From Trichobilharzia regenti (lineage: Eukaryota; Platyhelminthes; Trematoda; Strigeidida; Schistosomatidae), in the NCBI GenBank assembly GCA_944472135.2, contig OX235263.1:32851379-32915378 (forward strand): 64,000 bases of DNA, in the 5' to 3' direction. The position numbers and the translations under genes were made by a program. How positions within the stretch are numbered: the stretch's first letter is position 1; every line of letters starts with the position of its first letter. Below the pieces are notes generated by a model that was not told the origin of the DNA, made no database searches, and was given only the letters and a program-made list of their open reading frames with translations. Shown one piece after another: positions 53,627-64,000 of the stretch.

Positions 53627-53805
53627 TTTTGATTACAGCTTGATTCCACACCGTATTTTTGGTATAAGTATGGAATTTTCAGCATGTGATATCGGTAGCC
53701 CAATTGGGTAGGCCAACCATTGATACTAGGTGTGCATTGGCAGGTAGTCGAACCACTGACCATGTGCATGGTTGGCGAGAGTCCTAACCACTGGGCCACC
53801 GATAT
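53627..53805 (-). mobile_element. SINE-A1 inserted in a PLE copy
   Basis: T run, GATTACAGCTTGATTCCACACC, GGTATAAGTATGGAATTTTC, AGCATGTGATATCGGTAGCCC, then a degraded B box (GTAGTCGAACCACTG) and GGGCCACCGAT. It starts where the PLE reading ends. Confidence 0.87.
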
Positions 53806-53809
53806 TAAA

Positions 53810-56390
53810 AGTACATCCTTTTATTTAATTCTTGCATTCAGTCTTCATTGCTTAAATATATCCAGAAAATTAGCAGCTTAAACAAACGAATAATCCTTCA
53901 CTGAAACATTCTGGCAAATCTTCCATATTATATATATACTTAGGTCGTTCAAGAAAATAACTATGAGGTTTCCATTTGTTTGAAAAGAAACAACTCAAAT
54001 TATGCCTGTCGCGGTAATCTGTCATTATCTGAGAAAGGAGCTATAAATTATGCTAATTTATGCATTTATATTTTCAAATTGTCATTATGTTCGGCATAAC
54101 TATGCAACAAAATTTTCATAAATACGGTCGATATGCAACAGTGACCATAATTGCCTTGACAGGATGAAATCTACAAAAAAATATAAGGGAAATTTTGTCG
54201 TTTTTTGTGAAAGGATATTTTTTGAAATTTGTAATTTGACTGCTGCTGCTGCTGAAAGATTTCCGCATGATAAAAATTCTAAATGTGTAATACACACCAA
54301 AAGCTACAAATAAGAATGATGTAGTACTAAAGTAAATTTTAGAAAAAATGTATCATTATTTAGGGAAGCAGTTACACAACTTGCCAAAAATGGCAATATA
54401 TTTATGCAAATTCAAACAGCTCACAATAAACACAAGATTTAAAGTAGGATAACTTGGTTATTGCATAAAATAAAAGTGTATCGATGATTCTCCATGGGGA
54501 AAAACAAATTATTTGCTTGGTTTACCAGTTCAGAAATAAACCAAAATGCCTCTAGATGCACGACGCTATATAAAAATGACTGACATATATTGGTAGTCGG
54601 ATAACCCACTCAAATCATCCAGTAGTGGTTGCTAGCCGGAATGAAGTAATTTAAACACCACATGGGGACAGAATTCAGGTGGTTTGAACTGGTTAGCCTC
54701 TTTGAGGTGTATCCAATAAGACACACTTGTGATAAGGTCGGCCTTCAACGACAGGAATGTCCACCAGGTGTTAACATCACTTCAATATGGCTGGCAGACA
54801 CTACTGAACGATGTGAGTAGTGTTCAGCTACTCATATCTGTCAGTAATTAGTATTGTATCATGCCATTTTTGTCATCAATCAAATCACATATTATGAAAT
54901 GGGAGACAATAGCGATGGTGATTAGTCATTAAAGATTCGTAGAACATGGGGTAGGAAAACTATACAAGTCAGTTCAAGGTAGCTAGTATCAAGTAGTATG
55001 TATGGAGGAGGAGGTAGTATGACTGCAATGAGAGGTTTGTTATGAAGTAACGAATGTGTGAAATGAAACAGGTGGAAGCATATATTGAGAAAAGAGATAA
55101 TATCACTAATAATAAGTCCAAATAGTATAAGTGGAAATTTCGATAGTATTGAGAGAATATTTGAATAAAGGGTAATAACTATGACGAATAATAATTCTAA
55201 TAATAAGCAAAGAAAAAGATCAAAAATTCTAAAAGAGTTGAGGGGAAGAGGCACTCCTGGTGAGAAGAAGAATCATTAATCCAAGTTTGGCTACGTTAGG
55301 AACAAATCATATATTGTGGTCTGAGTAATTTCGGTTTTCATCGGAAATTGTAGTAAACTTCACCTTGAACTGTGTAAACCGAAAAGTGAGAAAATTCATT
55401 CATGAAAAATAACATCACTTTTCATCAGCAGGTGTAATTTGAGTAGTTCGATAACGTCTTAGACAACAAAAAGTCGAAATTATTATATATATATATATAT
55501 ATTCCTTGATCGATATAATATTTCTCAAAGCCTTGAAGTGTATACTTTTCCACTAAGTGTCGAGAACTGTCTAACAGTCAGTTGATAGATTATTTATATA
55601 AAGGAATGACACTTTAATTTTTTTAAATTACTGATATACTTAAAGGCAAAATTAGTTATTCCATTTTCACAGTTGAAAGCACATAAATTACTTAAATTAA
55701 CGTCTTAGAAAAACTATTTTTATTCCAGACACGAATTGGTATTGATGTAAAACTGTTAACACTACTGAAAAGCCTACTAATATAGTAATTTATTAAGTTT
55801 TTAAAAACCCTATGAAGTGTTTCTTTCCTTAGTTATATACGATATGCGGTTATGTGTTGTATTTTGCAGAGAAACGTTTACTGTTAACCATACTGATACA
55901 AGTGGTCTACAACAGACTACTACTTTGTGCCTTTATGCACAGTTTACTCAGAATTGGACAGAGGAAATAATCTCAATTGAGATGGGGGGAGGGTTAGGGA
56001 AGTTAGCAAGAAACTGATTATCTTCGACATTGATTTTATCCCTAACTTACATTGCTTATAGATTTAATCAGACCTCAATAGCTGGGAATGTCTGCTTTAC
56101 TACTGTTTGAAGATTGTTTACAGTATGCCAAATCATACCATAGGTTTCTCTCCTTATACGGAATATGTTAGATATCACTGGTCATGATTCCTCATTGAAT
56201 CTTGAAGTAAGCAATTCTGAAGTGATTCATTAATCAACTGATGCTAGTTTTGTAGAGATTTTAAGTTTATTTCATCACCATATATATTTGGAGGTTCACT
56301 TGAGAAATCTAGGTTAAAGGTATAAATATACCAGATGTAAAGAGATAGACCGAATGAACTGCCTAAAATTACAGATATATTCCCAGCTGG
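53810..56390. other. No gene; TA microsatellite
   Basis: TA run at about 55483-55502 and a CTG/TGC run near 54240-54255. 54590-54870 looks like an unclassified old repeat (GGTGGTTTGAACTGGTTAGCC) but has no second copy here. The hydrophobic minus frame 54922-55254 is low-complexity. Confidence 0.45.
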
Positions 56391-56394
56391 CAGC

Positions 56395-56600
56395 GGTCCG
56401 AATTCCAGCATCAGCGAATTACAACCCAGTGACTAAATGAATAATTACTTACCTTATGATGCAAAAGTCATTGGTGACAATCTAGCTAACCACAGTTATA
56501 CATCCGCAAAATTAGTTGAAACAGCTGTCCAGTTATACTTCTAAGCTAATGACTAATTCATTTTTGAAGGAGTTCATCATTTCATGAATCTTATCACAAT
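56395..56600 (+). repeat. Possible very old repeat B
   Basis: CGGTCCGAATTCCAGCATCAG, GTTGAAACAGCTGTCCAGTTATAC, TTCATCATTTCATGAAT are loosely in the order of B. Weak. Confidence 0.3.
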
Positions 56601-58955
56601 CAGTTTAGATACGTTATACAGACACTTATCAGAAATGCCAGAAACCTAAAATAGGGCATTTTTTCCCTAAACCAAATGAATAACAGCAGTTTTCAAAAGT
56701 AGCTCTATTTTTTATTAAAAATAAAGTACAATCTTTGGTTTACAATGGAATCAAAAGACATAGTAAGGACTAAAACGATTTAGTTTTTTGAAGCAAGCAG
56801 TTTTGTGGTATCATGGGGAAAGTAATAAATCATTCTGGAATTACTCTAAATCTAGAAACGCTCTAAGCCTAGTTTTGTACTCCATCAGACCTTTTTAACG
56901 CTTACTGAATAGAGGTAATAAAAGTGGGAGGGGGTCCATGTTTGGTTGACCATATGTTATTGCATGCCGTGATGCAGTGTTCATTACAACAGTGTAAAGG
57001 ATAACTAAAGTTTATAATTCCTATCAAGGTAGTCACACAACATCTCGCTATTTCTTTCTCCAACGATTCTAGGAGAATAGCATTAGGCAGTGAGATGTAT
57101 GTAAGAACAATATCGTTTTTTTGTATTTCATTTACTGGCAAATATAAACATTTTTAAGAAAAACAACAAATTTAATGAAGAAATGTATTCCTTTTGAATT
57201 ATTTCTTCCTCATCGGCTCTTATTTAATATACCAATCAAGCGGTTATTATAGTTAATAAGAATTAACAGATATCTTATGATAAGAATTTCGAAAAAAAAT
57301 AAATGGACTTAGCAAGTAAACGGTCGAGGGTGCCCACAGTCCTCATAAAATCAGTGTTCTCAAGACTGCAACCCACCGTAGATGTTACTAGTAATACTTT
57401 ATTACATCCTATGAGAAAAGCCTTCAAACAGACTTTTAACGCAGTTCAATCATGCTGTTTATTTACTGGTCAAGGGACACTCAGTTCAAGAAACAAGGGC
57501 AAACTGTCCTGTTTCTCCTTTTCTATGTACACTAATTGGTTTAACTGCCCCTGAAGAGATAGTTACATTGAACTCACGATCACACAAGTTCATCGTTGAA
57601 TTCCTGATCACCTCTCATCTTGGTTTTGGTAAGGGTTTGAATAAAGCTACACGGAACTCAACACTAGCTCATCAGAATTATTCTAAAAAAACGTTTTAAG
57701 TTGCTTATAGTATTTCACCCAATACTCTACAAGTATGAGCTTTGTTTGCAATAGAGGCGATCGGAATTCATTTGAACTAGAGAAATGTATGTGTGTTGAA
57801 AAGAAATTTGTGCAGCCCCCTTCTTTACCATGGCCAACTGCATAACATGCATTATGTTTTACAAACAATTTTTCCCTTCCCATGTAACTATCCTACGACT
57901 GCGTTATTTTATTATGCTAACAGTTCTAGCTAACTCAATTAACTTATTTGTACATTACTTAATTCTGCTTAGTCATTCTGTTCTACCTAGTCTTCAGATT
58001 TCTACGAATTAACTGATCTTGGATTCCATAATTGCTTTTCACCCCACTCTCCGCACACACACACACACCACAACTAATAGTGATAATTCCTATGGAAGAA
58101 AATAACCACATGATTGATATAGCAATGACTTCAAAGAAAAGTTTACTGGAAATGAAATTTGTTATGATTATTTCTAAAACTTCATTCACTAAACCATAGT
58201 GAATCATTTAATGTTTTTGTTAAATTTAAACGTTCAACAGTAAGTAAAGTATACAAAATCTAACGTAGCCAGAAGTGATATACGTATTTTGAAGCTTTGA
58301 TAGTTTTAATATGCTTTATGTGACATTTACAGAGAAACGATGCTATTCAAGGATTATCAGTCACACGTAATTTTTGATTGACTGTTCTATACATGATATG
58401 AACAATTTTCATTTGCAATAATACTGATTATGATATGAATTAGGTTACTGGATAATATTCAATTAAAATGACGTCTGTTACTTTTTCACTCACACAACCT
58501 TCGAATGAAGACATTATGCGTTCAAGGTATAAACAAAAAATGCAAATACATCCTGATAGATTATGTTCTACGGCTTGCATGCAGTTGTTCATTCTGTCGG
58601 TCTTGTTCTTTTGTCGGTTTTTGTCACGTTTTTATAAGGCAATACAATAGTAATAATGATAATAGAAGTCAGGAGAATAGTAATCGCCTACTGTGTACAC
58701 ATATGTACTCTGCTAAATAAGCAAGGTAGACATTTCGCTTGTAGGATACTTTTTTACTCGGAATTGTCTTTTAATCACTCAGCATGTCGTATAAGAGACA
58801 GATATCGAGATAATGAAATATAATGGACAAGCTTGAATTACTTCTCTAGAACCTATTTTTATTGTTTCAAACATGCCAGTTAAACAGTTTGTGAAGCAAA
58901 TAAAGGATTTTAATATTATCTCATTATTTAATTAAAAGATTGAAGTTATTATAAA
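56600..58955. other. No gene recognised; CA microsatellite
   Basis: CA run at about 58055-58068. An 83-codon plus frame at 57303-57554 has no recognisable domain or splice signals and is not called. Confidence 0.45.
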
Positions 58956-58961
58956 GTACCC

Positions 58962-59400
58962 AAGTATTGGTATATACGGATTTGATTGATTTGTTGCAGG
59001 ATCTCGTCATGAGCTGACATCAGTTAGAGAACCATTAGAAAACCCAGCTGGGGGTACTAGACAGCTGTTTTGTCCTAGTTTGGAACTCTTCAACAGTACG
59101 CATCCACCATCAGGGTTCGAACCCAGGAGCTTCTGGTTACAAGGTGAGCTCGTAGACCATTCAGCCACTGAGGCGCTATCCAGTGACCCATGAATCCCAA
59201 CTTTTGCCAATTCACGACATAGAGCGTCCACTAGACAATGTCTTCGGCGATTACTTGTCCTCGCGCCCGACATGCCGCAGCCTACTGGTCACAGCTTCAC
59301 AGAAGGGCCTGGGGGCCCAAGGACAGTCGCTGGTGAGTATCTCATTCATATTCAGGTATTGATTTGTATGGATTCGTTGATTAGTTACAGGATTTCGCTT
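58962..59400 (-). repeat. Repeat B, full unit preceded by a second tail (tandem junction)
   Basis: Full minus unit: TCATGAGCTGACATCAGTTAG, GGGTTCGAACCCAGGAGC, GGTTACAAGGTGAGCTCGTAG, AATTCACGACATAG, CGCTGGTGAGTATCTC. Beyond it, TTCAGGTATTGATTTGTATGG and GATTAGTTACAGGATTTCG is another B tail in the same orientation, giving the tail-to-head junction seen at 23.0 and 31.5 kb. Confidence 0.85.
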
Positions 59401-59589
59401 TATGTTTTTAGCCATCAAACAGAAGTGAAACATGCAGCAAGAACAAATGAATCAGGACTTCTTATATTTTACTGAATTTAAGCCTAACTAATCACTTATT
59501 TCTTCTGTATGCTTGTTTTAAATGCCATTGTTTAATGCAATAATAAATTATCAATGTTAAACAAACTTTGATTGAACACAAGTCAGTCA

Positions 59590-59870
59590 ATAACTAGTGG
59601 CATGCGTTTGATTCTTAGTTTGGTGTCGACTGAATTCTGTCAGTCATGTTTAAAATGTGGCCACCATTCTAAATGGCTCACCGGCACGATGCACTGTGGG
59701 TTTCTGTTAATAGATGGTTGAGCGGAATAGACAGGAAGCCTTGTTTAAGCTATTTTTCGTGCTTATTGACACTTACGTTTCAGCAAGGCGTATCTGAAGT
59801 CCTTTGAAGGAACTCATGTCCCTTGTGGGATTCGAACGCGTGTTACCCAGTTCTGCAGTCAGAGACATTA
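59590..59870. repeat. Repeat E, inverted composite copy
   Basis: 59600-59728 is the E body in plus orientation (GTGTCGACTGAATTCTGTCAG, AATGTGGCCACCATTCTAAATGG, TAGATGGTTGAGCGG). From 59731 the tRNA-like/hammerhead half follows in minus orientation (reverse of GGATTCGAACG..GGGACATGAGTTCC and the motif). In the 27.8-kb copy both halves face the same way. Confidence 0.75.
59738..59789 (-). ncRNA. Hammerhead-like motif of repeat E, core interrupted
   Basis: Stem I is a perfect 6 bp (GCCTTG/CAAGGC). The GTGT..GCAC stem II and GAAA are present, but CTGA is followed by extra bases (AACGTAA), so the core is broken. Useful for deducing the family's ancestral stem I. Confidence 0.45.
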
Positions 59871-60480
59871 TTAATGAGCTATTCTAGCTAGCAGCAAACT
59901 TCCTTTAGTGCTGTATTAGATACCTTGATTGGCATCTAGGCAGTAAGTTAATGAATTCTACCAGTCAGTCTTAAGGAAACTGAAAAATTAAATGAGACTT
60001 AATAACATGAAGAGTAAGGAAAATAAAATTTTATGCTGAAAAATGAAAGGACTGAACAACGAATTACGTCATATCTAAGATGAAAAATATTCATAATTCA
60101 TTTCGAAGACAAGATCAAAGACAAACAGCCGAAGGTATCGCAAAGATATGATAGGCATAATCAAAAATCATAGAAGTGATAATTATGACAGGAGTGATAA
60201 TAAAAAGATTAAAAAGATAATTTTGAGCGTAATAGAAGACAGCTGAGATACTCAGTAATAATGTGAACCGAAAAATATCATGAAATACAAAATGTCGTTA
60301 ACAAAGCAGTTAGTCTAACCATCTCGTTAAGCTATTTCTGCATCCTTTGCATAACTTAAATTATGATGCGAACAAAGTTTTCCTAGTGTTTTCTGAGTTA
60401 ATTTCATAAAAAGATATACGGAAAGCAAAAAAATTGAAAATTTCTCCGGAATTTTTATATCGTACGATTAATCTCAGAGT
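59870..60480. other. No recognised feature
   Basis: A-rich DNA, nothing recognised. Confidence 0.45.
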
Positions 60481-60481
60481 C

Positions 60482-60955
60482 TATTATTATTATTGTTCTC
60501 CTGAGTTCTCAGTGTAACATAGGGTTTCATTAACACAACTCAACTTTGTTCTATTTATCTGCTGTCCTCTTTAGTTGAGCTCACGATTGGCCATGATTTA
60601 TCATCTCCTCCACGCTATCCTCGGACGATCAACTCGTCAATTCCCATTGCGATTCCAATCGAGCGATAGCCTGCATTGGGCGCGATTTCATTCGAATGTT
60701 TCTGCAGTGTATGCTCAATCCATCTTCATTTTCTCCTGCATAGTTGTTGAGCTACAGGTCCTTGGTTGGGTTGTTCCCATGATTTCTTGTTGTTAATTCT
60801 TTCTGACCATTCGACTTTCAGTATGAAGCCAGCGAAGGTGGCATCTGTTGATGCAAGCGCCAATTTTCTGGCCAGTATGGAAGAAATGACTTGACATTGG
60901 CGTTGAAAATGCGAATCTTGTTCTTTATGCTAAGTGCACACTCTCAGAGTAAAGG
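60482..60955 (-). mobile_element. RTE LINE 3' fragment
   Basis: Reversed tail CTATTATTATTATTG, then TTCTCAGTGTAACATAGGG and TTGAGCTCACGATTGGCC. Then CATCTCCTCCACGCTATCCTCGG, GATTCCAATCGAGCGATAGCC, TCCATCTTCATTTTCTCCTGC and GACTTGACATTGGCGTTGAAAATGCG. Confidence 0.82.
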
Positions 60956-61660
60956 GAATTTTTAAATTTAAGCATCATATGTAGTTAACGTTTCGGACTT
61001 TAGAGTGATTATATTGACAACTAATGTAATCAGCCTAGGAATTGAAGTTGTTGTTCATCAGTTAACATATACTCAATGAAAAGATCTGTTAAATGTGAGA
61101 GAAGAATTTTGGTTGTGTGACAGAATATAATTCAATATTAAAGCAATTTATTGCTCATAATTATATCAGTGTATGGACAATGCTTCTTAATTTGCTTAAC
61201 GTATTTTTTTCTATCTTTCTCTTGCCGCTTACTGCAATTTTCCATGTATTCGGCACAGGCATTGCATCGTTTCTTTCATATGTGTTTGATATTGATTATT
61301 TGACCAATGATTCTCTGATTTAACTCTCTCCATCTAACTATATTACTCATCCAACCTCATTGTTTCATTATATGTGAGTGAATTCATTGCATTTACCGAA
61401 TTGTTCTCTAAATTAGTTAACTTAGCAGCAAGGACCTTTCCAGCTCTATCCAAATTTTTATATTCCAAACATCGAATTCACCTTAATCTACTAGTTTGAC
61501 CCATATAAATAACTTCATAGTTATTATGCGAAATTTGTGTTTTTCTTCATCGAATCTTCATCCAACACATGCAATCAAAATAATGCAACGGTTATATTGA
61601 ATATATATGAGAAATTGCAGTAAACATCAAGAGAGAAGTGAAGAAAATATATAAGACAAA
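60955..61660. other. No recognised feature
   Basis: A 68-codon hydrophobic plus frame (61117-61323) is not supported as a gene. Confidence 0.45.
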
Positions 61661-61676
61661 TTATGAAGACGTGTGT

Positions 61677-61890
61677 GCGTTGGTGGGGCAGCGGTAGAAT
61701 GCTTGTCAGCCATGCAGGTGGTCCACATTTTGATCCACGGCCGACACACCCCTTTACCTCGCTGGCAAAGAGGGAAGGTTAGGGATGAGGCTAAAAACCC
61801 AATCCCGTTGAATTAAACACCACTGCTACAGAAACTTTAAGCCTGTCATTTGAAGCCCTATATTCCACTGAGAACGCAAACGAACAGAAA
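61677..61890 (+). mobile_element. SINE-A2 with 13-bp target site duplication
   Basis: GCGTTGGTGGGGCAGCGG head, degraded B box (TTTTGATCC), CTTTACCTCGCTGGCAAAGAGG, AATCCCGTTGAATTAAACACC, CCCTATATTCCACTGAGAACGC. Flanks ATGAAGACGTGTG (61663-61675) and ATGAAGAGGTGTG (61892-61904) differ at one position. Confidence 0.9.
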
Positions 61891-61970
61891 AATGAAGAGG
61901 TGTGAATACACTGACATGAATATGAGTAATAAATAATTCTTTAAATATCACCCAGATACTGGTAGATCGC

Positions 61971-61985
61971 CGCCGCCGCCGCCTT
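61971..61985. repeat. (GCC)n run
   Basis: Five CGC/GCC triplets, unusual in this A+T-rich setting. Confidence 0.85.
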
Positions 61986-62091
61986 GTATCAAATGAACTT
62001 GTCCAATATGAAAAGATCTCTTGTTACTGTTTCTCTAATAATCGCTATTTTACTGGATTGAAGCAGATAACACTCTTTCTTATATTTATTT

Positions 62092-62331
62092 ATTATTTTA
62101 TTTAATTCCTTTACGTTCCCAGTGGAACAAAGGGCGTCAAGCTAGAGGCTTGAAGTTTCGGTAACGGTGGTGTTTATTTTTACGGTATGGTGTTGGTAGC
62201 CTCATGCTCAAGCTTCCCTCTTTAACAGTCTTTGTGCTCGCTTAGCGAAGTAAGGGAGTGCGTCTGTGGCCGAGGATCGAACGCCGAACCGCCTGGGTGG
62301 TTGTCGAGCATTCTACCGCTGTGCCACCAAC
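62092..62331 (-). mobile_element. SINE-A2
   Basis: TTAATTCCTTTACGTTCCCAGTGG, AAGCTAGAGGCTTGAAGTTTCGG, TGTTGGTAGCCTCATGCTC, GTGGCCGAGGATCGAACGCCGAACC, CCGCTGTGCCACCAAC. It lies only about 200 bp from an opposite-facing A2 at 61677. Confidence 0.9.
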
Positions 62332-62334
62332 TAT

Positions 62335-64000
62335 CTTTTGTACGTAATTTGTAACCAACACATCAAAAAATTGATTTTATCATATGAAGTTGAATAAGTG
62401 ATTCTTAATTGTATTCTGTTAGCTATTAGTTATTTAACGATACATAATATGCCACTGTATTATCAAGAGGGCATGAATGATACACATGAAAAGGAAAAAT
62501 GGAACTTAATCCATGCACTAATCTTGGTAGTAGCATGTTGCCACTATATTGACAGATGCTTGTTTAGGAGATGTCAGTAATTGATAATGTGCTTCGGAAT
62601 AGTTTCCACTGTTTGGAAAAATTTTAAGCACAAGCACTGGGCAATAGCAGGCATACAAACGTGTATACTTATCACTCACTATTTCTGGAGAAGCTTTCAA
62701 GACCACAACCACTTTGAAATTTTCACTGTTTCACTTTATCATATCGAGTTGTAGGATTAAATTCACGCTTTTTTATCGGGTGTGTAAAGATACTAAGTTT
62801 TAGAAAGCAGTCAGACGCTTTTCATTTACACTACTCTAATCATCTTTCTCTTTCCATCCGCTTAACATATCTGTACAAAGCTTATGTGGTGTATATAATG
62901 GGATAAGGAAGCCAGGATAAAGTCACCACAAGAATGAGTAGAATCAATAAGGTTGGAGAGGCTCCTCTTAAAACTATTTGACATGAGTACGAATGTGGTG
63001 AGATTTGCCAGTAGTAATTAAAAAGACGTTCATCGGCGTAAAGATACCAAATAGCAGAGAGATAGATTTGACATCAAAGACAGGAAATGAATCAATATTG
63101 TGGATAAACATGAAAGACACGAAAAGAAGAGAAACAAACATAATACATAAGACAGAAGTAGAACAACACGAGAGTCCTGTACAAATGACGATGTTGATAT
63201 ATGAAGCACCTAATTTCTCTGAATGGGTATCACATACCGCATATAAACATTCCGTTATCAAGTCTCTTGTATTCTTCCGTTACACTTAGGCTAAGAATAT
63301 TCTTGAAATCAAGTTCCCTTTCAATCAATCATAGCTACTTCTGTTTTACAGGTTAGAAGAAAACCTTTTTAACCAATAATATGTCGTCTTTTACCAACAA
63401 GATCACATGGACCTACTCAATATGTAACACTTTTTTGAGAAATCATCTCAGTGACTGTTAACAGAATGAAAGGAGAACTTTTTCGGCTTCATGATAAGTG
63501 AGAAAAGTCACACAATTATCTTAGAAAACCCAGATATATATTTTTACAACGAAGTTTTGTTAAGCGAATTTCCGTATACTTGAAAGTTTTAAAAAGTTTG
63601 TCTCCGAAATTTTGAGTAATCAGCATTTCACTATTTAAGAGAATTTTTAGTTTGAAGAATAATATTGTGCTTTGATTGGTGTGTCGAATCAAAACGGAAG
63701 CGCTTCAAGCTATAGGTTTGCCCTTTTTTTCGATATAACAAGTGTGTAAACCATAGATCGATTGTTTATTACAATAAATATTTGGGAAATACATACATTA
63801 TGCTAAAATACATTTAAATGTTTATGTTCAGTGTAATTTTTGACTTAAAACTATCGATACTGGATTGTGTAACTGTAGATAAGAGTTAGCATAATAATTT
63901 GCTTCTGTCAAATGAGTGCGTTAACTAATTTATGCTAACTGAATATTTTCTCTCTAGTAAGCTTTTATCAAGAACCTACATGAATCAATGAACTACTGAA
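62335..64000. other. No gene recognised
   Basis: Opposed frames at 62974-63289 (95 codons minus, 94 plus) overlap almost exactly. The minus one is hydrophobic, the plus one charged. Neither has a recognisable domain or splice context, so at most one could be real and I call neither. Confidence 0.4.

Noticed and set aside
54922..55254. 110-codon hydrophobic open frame on the minus strand
   Set aside because: Low-complexity Leu/Ile/Phe-rich translation of A+T-rich DNA. No recognisable membrane-protein family and no exon structure.
62974..63289. Opposed 95- and 94-codon open frames
   Set aside because: Almost complete overlap on opposite strands and no recognisable features in either.
1..64000. 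CRISPR array, operon, rRNA or prokaryotic mobile element
   Set aside because: No regularly spaced direct repeats, no ribosomal RNA motifs and no compact gene organisation. All repeats are of eukaryotic retroelement type.

Overview
The window looks like nuclear DNA of a blood fluke (Schistosoma or a close schistosomatid). The DNA is A+T-rich, with many TA microsatellites and no bacterial gene organisation. It carries Sm-alpha-type SINE copies whose core matches the schistosome hammerhead ribozyme, a Penelope-like retroelement (PLE), RTE-clade LINE pieces and several tRNA-derived SINE families. Genus is inferred from these repeat families, not from a marker gene.

Host coding content is sparse. 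Two exons on the minus strand, 20179-20423 and 13333-13442, encode consecutive parts of the extracellular domain of a Cys-loop (nicotinic acetylcholine receptor-type) subunit. They join in phase across an intron of about 6.7 kb, which contains a nearly complete PLE in antisense. The signal-peptide exon should lie above 20.4 kb and the Cys-loop and membrane exons below 13.3 kb; I found neither. Two weaker exon-like or decayed coding stretches are at 39.7-39.9 kb and 0.3-0.8 kb. I recognise no other host gene.

The rest is layered repeats. I use local labels. A1 and A2 are SINEs sharing one tRNA-like head but with two different tails. B is a tRNA-like repeat of about 0.35-0.4 kb, often in tandem or inverted pairs. 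D is an unclassified repeat of 0.25-0.5 kb, perhaps a solo LTR. E is a repeat with a second hammerhead-like core. RTE is a LINE, mostly 3' fragments ending in AATAAT. PLE is one near-complete copy plus eight decayed pieces.

Layout: 0-9.5 kb holds a decayed coding remnant, an RTE split by a G+C-rich insert (2.84-3.48 kb), and SINEs including a 224-bp near-perfect inverted pair at 7.6-8.1 kb. 9.5-20.5 kb is the receptor gene with the PLE at 16.0-18.7 kb. 20.5-35 kb holds SINE and PLE fragments, a nested SINE cluster (28.4-29.6 kb) and Sm-alpha copies at 27.0, 27.3 and 31.8 kb. 35-51 kb is RTE-rich, with a palindromic element at 37.3-37.7 kb and an RTE-into-RTE insertion at 49.6-50.5 kb. 51-64 kb holds SINEs, a PLE split by a SINE (52.7-53.8 kb), an inverted E composite (59.6 kb) and long stretches with nothing recognised.

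The most interesting theme is that several unrelated repeat families (Sm-alpha, E, the PLE terminal repeats, possibly B) carry hammerhead-like cores, and that dimeric, often inverted, organisation recurs among the short repeats.
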